Part shown: in pieces, positions 7,472-7,688 of the stretch
How the letters are laid out: each line of letters starts with the position of its first letter
Position numbering within the stretch: position 1 is the first letter of the stretch
Assembly (NCBI GenBank): GCA_007128995.1
Contig: SKWJ01000535.1
Coordinates: 1 to 7,688 of the forward strand
Reading direction: 5' to 3'
DNA length: 7,688 nt
DNA from: Paracoccaceae bacterium
GTDB lineage: Bacteria; Pseudomonadota; Alphaproteobacteria; Rhodobacterales; Rhodobacteraceae
Notes under the pieces: model-generated
Seen by the model: the letters and a program-made list of their open reading frames with translations, nothing else
What the model was told of the DNA's origin: nothing
Database searches by the model: none
Position numbers and translations under genes: made by a program

Positions 7472-7494
7472 GCGCGCCGGTTCACCTGGCGCGC
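7472..7494. terminator. GC-rich hairpin between converging genes
   Basis: GCGCGCC (7472-7478) and GGCGCGC (7488-7494) form a perfect 7-bp stem, extendable inward by a G-T and a G-C pair. It sits in the 92-nt gap between the stop of the gamma-glutamyltransferase gene (7425) and the stop of the converging carboxymuconolactone decarboxylase gene (7518). It could serve as a terminator for both directions, but neither side has a real T-tract. The stem arms match those of the hairpin at 149-172. Confidence 0.45.
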
Positions 7495-7517
7495 GGCGTA
7501 GCTGCTTTTGCAATCAG

Positions 7518-7688
7518 CTAGGCTGCGGCCAGTTGGTCCCAGCAGTCGAGTGCCTTTGCGGCATACATCACCGCCGGGCCGCCGCCCATCTGGATGGCCA
7601 TGGCCAGCACGTCGCTCAGTTCCTCGCGGGTCGCGCCTGACTTGGCCAGCGCCTCGACATGGAAGGCGATGCAGGGTTCGCAGCGCAC
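7518..7688 (-). CDS. Carboxymuconolactone decarboxylase / AhpD-like protein (3' part, cut by window edge)
   Basis: The last 56 codons and TAG stop of a minus-strand gene whose start lies beyond the right edge. The visible part contains 'CEPCIAFH', the C-x-x-C-x-x-x-H motif of the AhpD-like carboxymuconolactone decarboxylase family. After it comes 'ALAKSGATREELSDVLAMAIQMGGGPAV', the helix pair typical of the fold, and a short end '...ALDCWDQLAAA'. The CxxC-H arrangement points to a thiol-redox (alkylhydroperoxidase-like) member rather than the beta-ketoadipate decarboxylase itself, though the specific role cannot be told. It converges on the gamma-glutamyltransferase gene. Confidence 0.88.
   Translation of the reverse strand: MRCEPCIAFHVEALAKSGATREELSDVLAMAIQMGGGPAVMYAAKALDCWDQLAAA

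Noticed and set aside
7499..7520. TAGCTG...CAGCTA 6-bp inverted repeat over the stop of the last gene
   Set aside because: Short, and the 10-nt loop gives a weak stem. The neighbouring 7472-7494 hairpin is the better terminator candidate.

Overview
The window looks like ordinary chromosomal DNA of an alphaproteobacterium, most likely of the Rhodobacteraceae (Roseobacter-like). This rests on the cell-cycle DNA methyltransferase CcrM next to rnhB, on a small secreted 'CYADYKAK' protein and a Cys-repeat secreted protein that I remember from that family, and on the fairly GC-rich coding style. The genus cannot be read from the sequence. No insertion sequence, phage gene, CRISPR array or broken gene was seen, and every gene inside the window reads as intact. 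Only the last one is cut by the window edge.

Layout, left to right. Positions 1-2017 are read leftwards (minus strand): an aldehyde dehydrogenase, then a HIT-family nucleotide-binding protein 7 nt downstream, then a tRNA-Cys(GCA) 37 nt beyond it, with a strong hairpin between the last two. Positions 2097-3066 are also read leftwards. They hold a small secreted protein whose 3' end overlaps the start of a two-TM membrane protein with a C-terminal OmpR-like winged-helix DNA-binding domain. A 150-nt divergent intergenic region (3067-3216) carries a perfect 9-bp inverted repeat and an inner dyad, so it is a candidate operator region. To the right, read rightwards: a secreted protein with four Cys-pair repeats, RNase HII (rnhB), and CcrM. 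After a textbook rho-independent terminator comes a gamma-glutamyltransferase-family enzyme. The right edge holds the 3' part of a carboxymuconolactone decarboxylase/AhpD-like gene on the minus strand.

Two regions stand out. The first is the secreted protein plus tethered regulator pair, facing a divergent gene for a Cys-rich secreted protein across a symmetric intergenic region. By analogy with ToxR/ToxS this could be a one-component envelope-sensing circuit, but that is inference. The second is the leader of ccrM, which packs three GANTC sites (the CcrM target) into 38 bp. Two of them lie in the arms of a perfect 9-bp inverted repeat, and the third lies between the arms. This is strong sequence support for methylation-dependent self-regulation of ccrM. 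The other genes are housekeeping or general metabolism.
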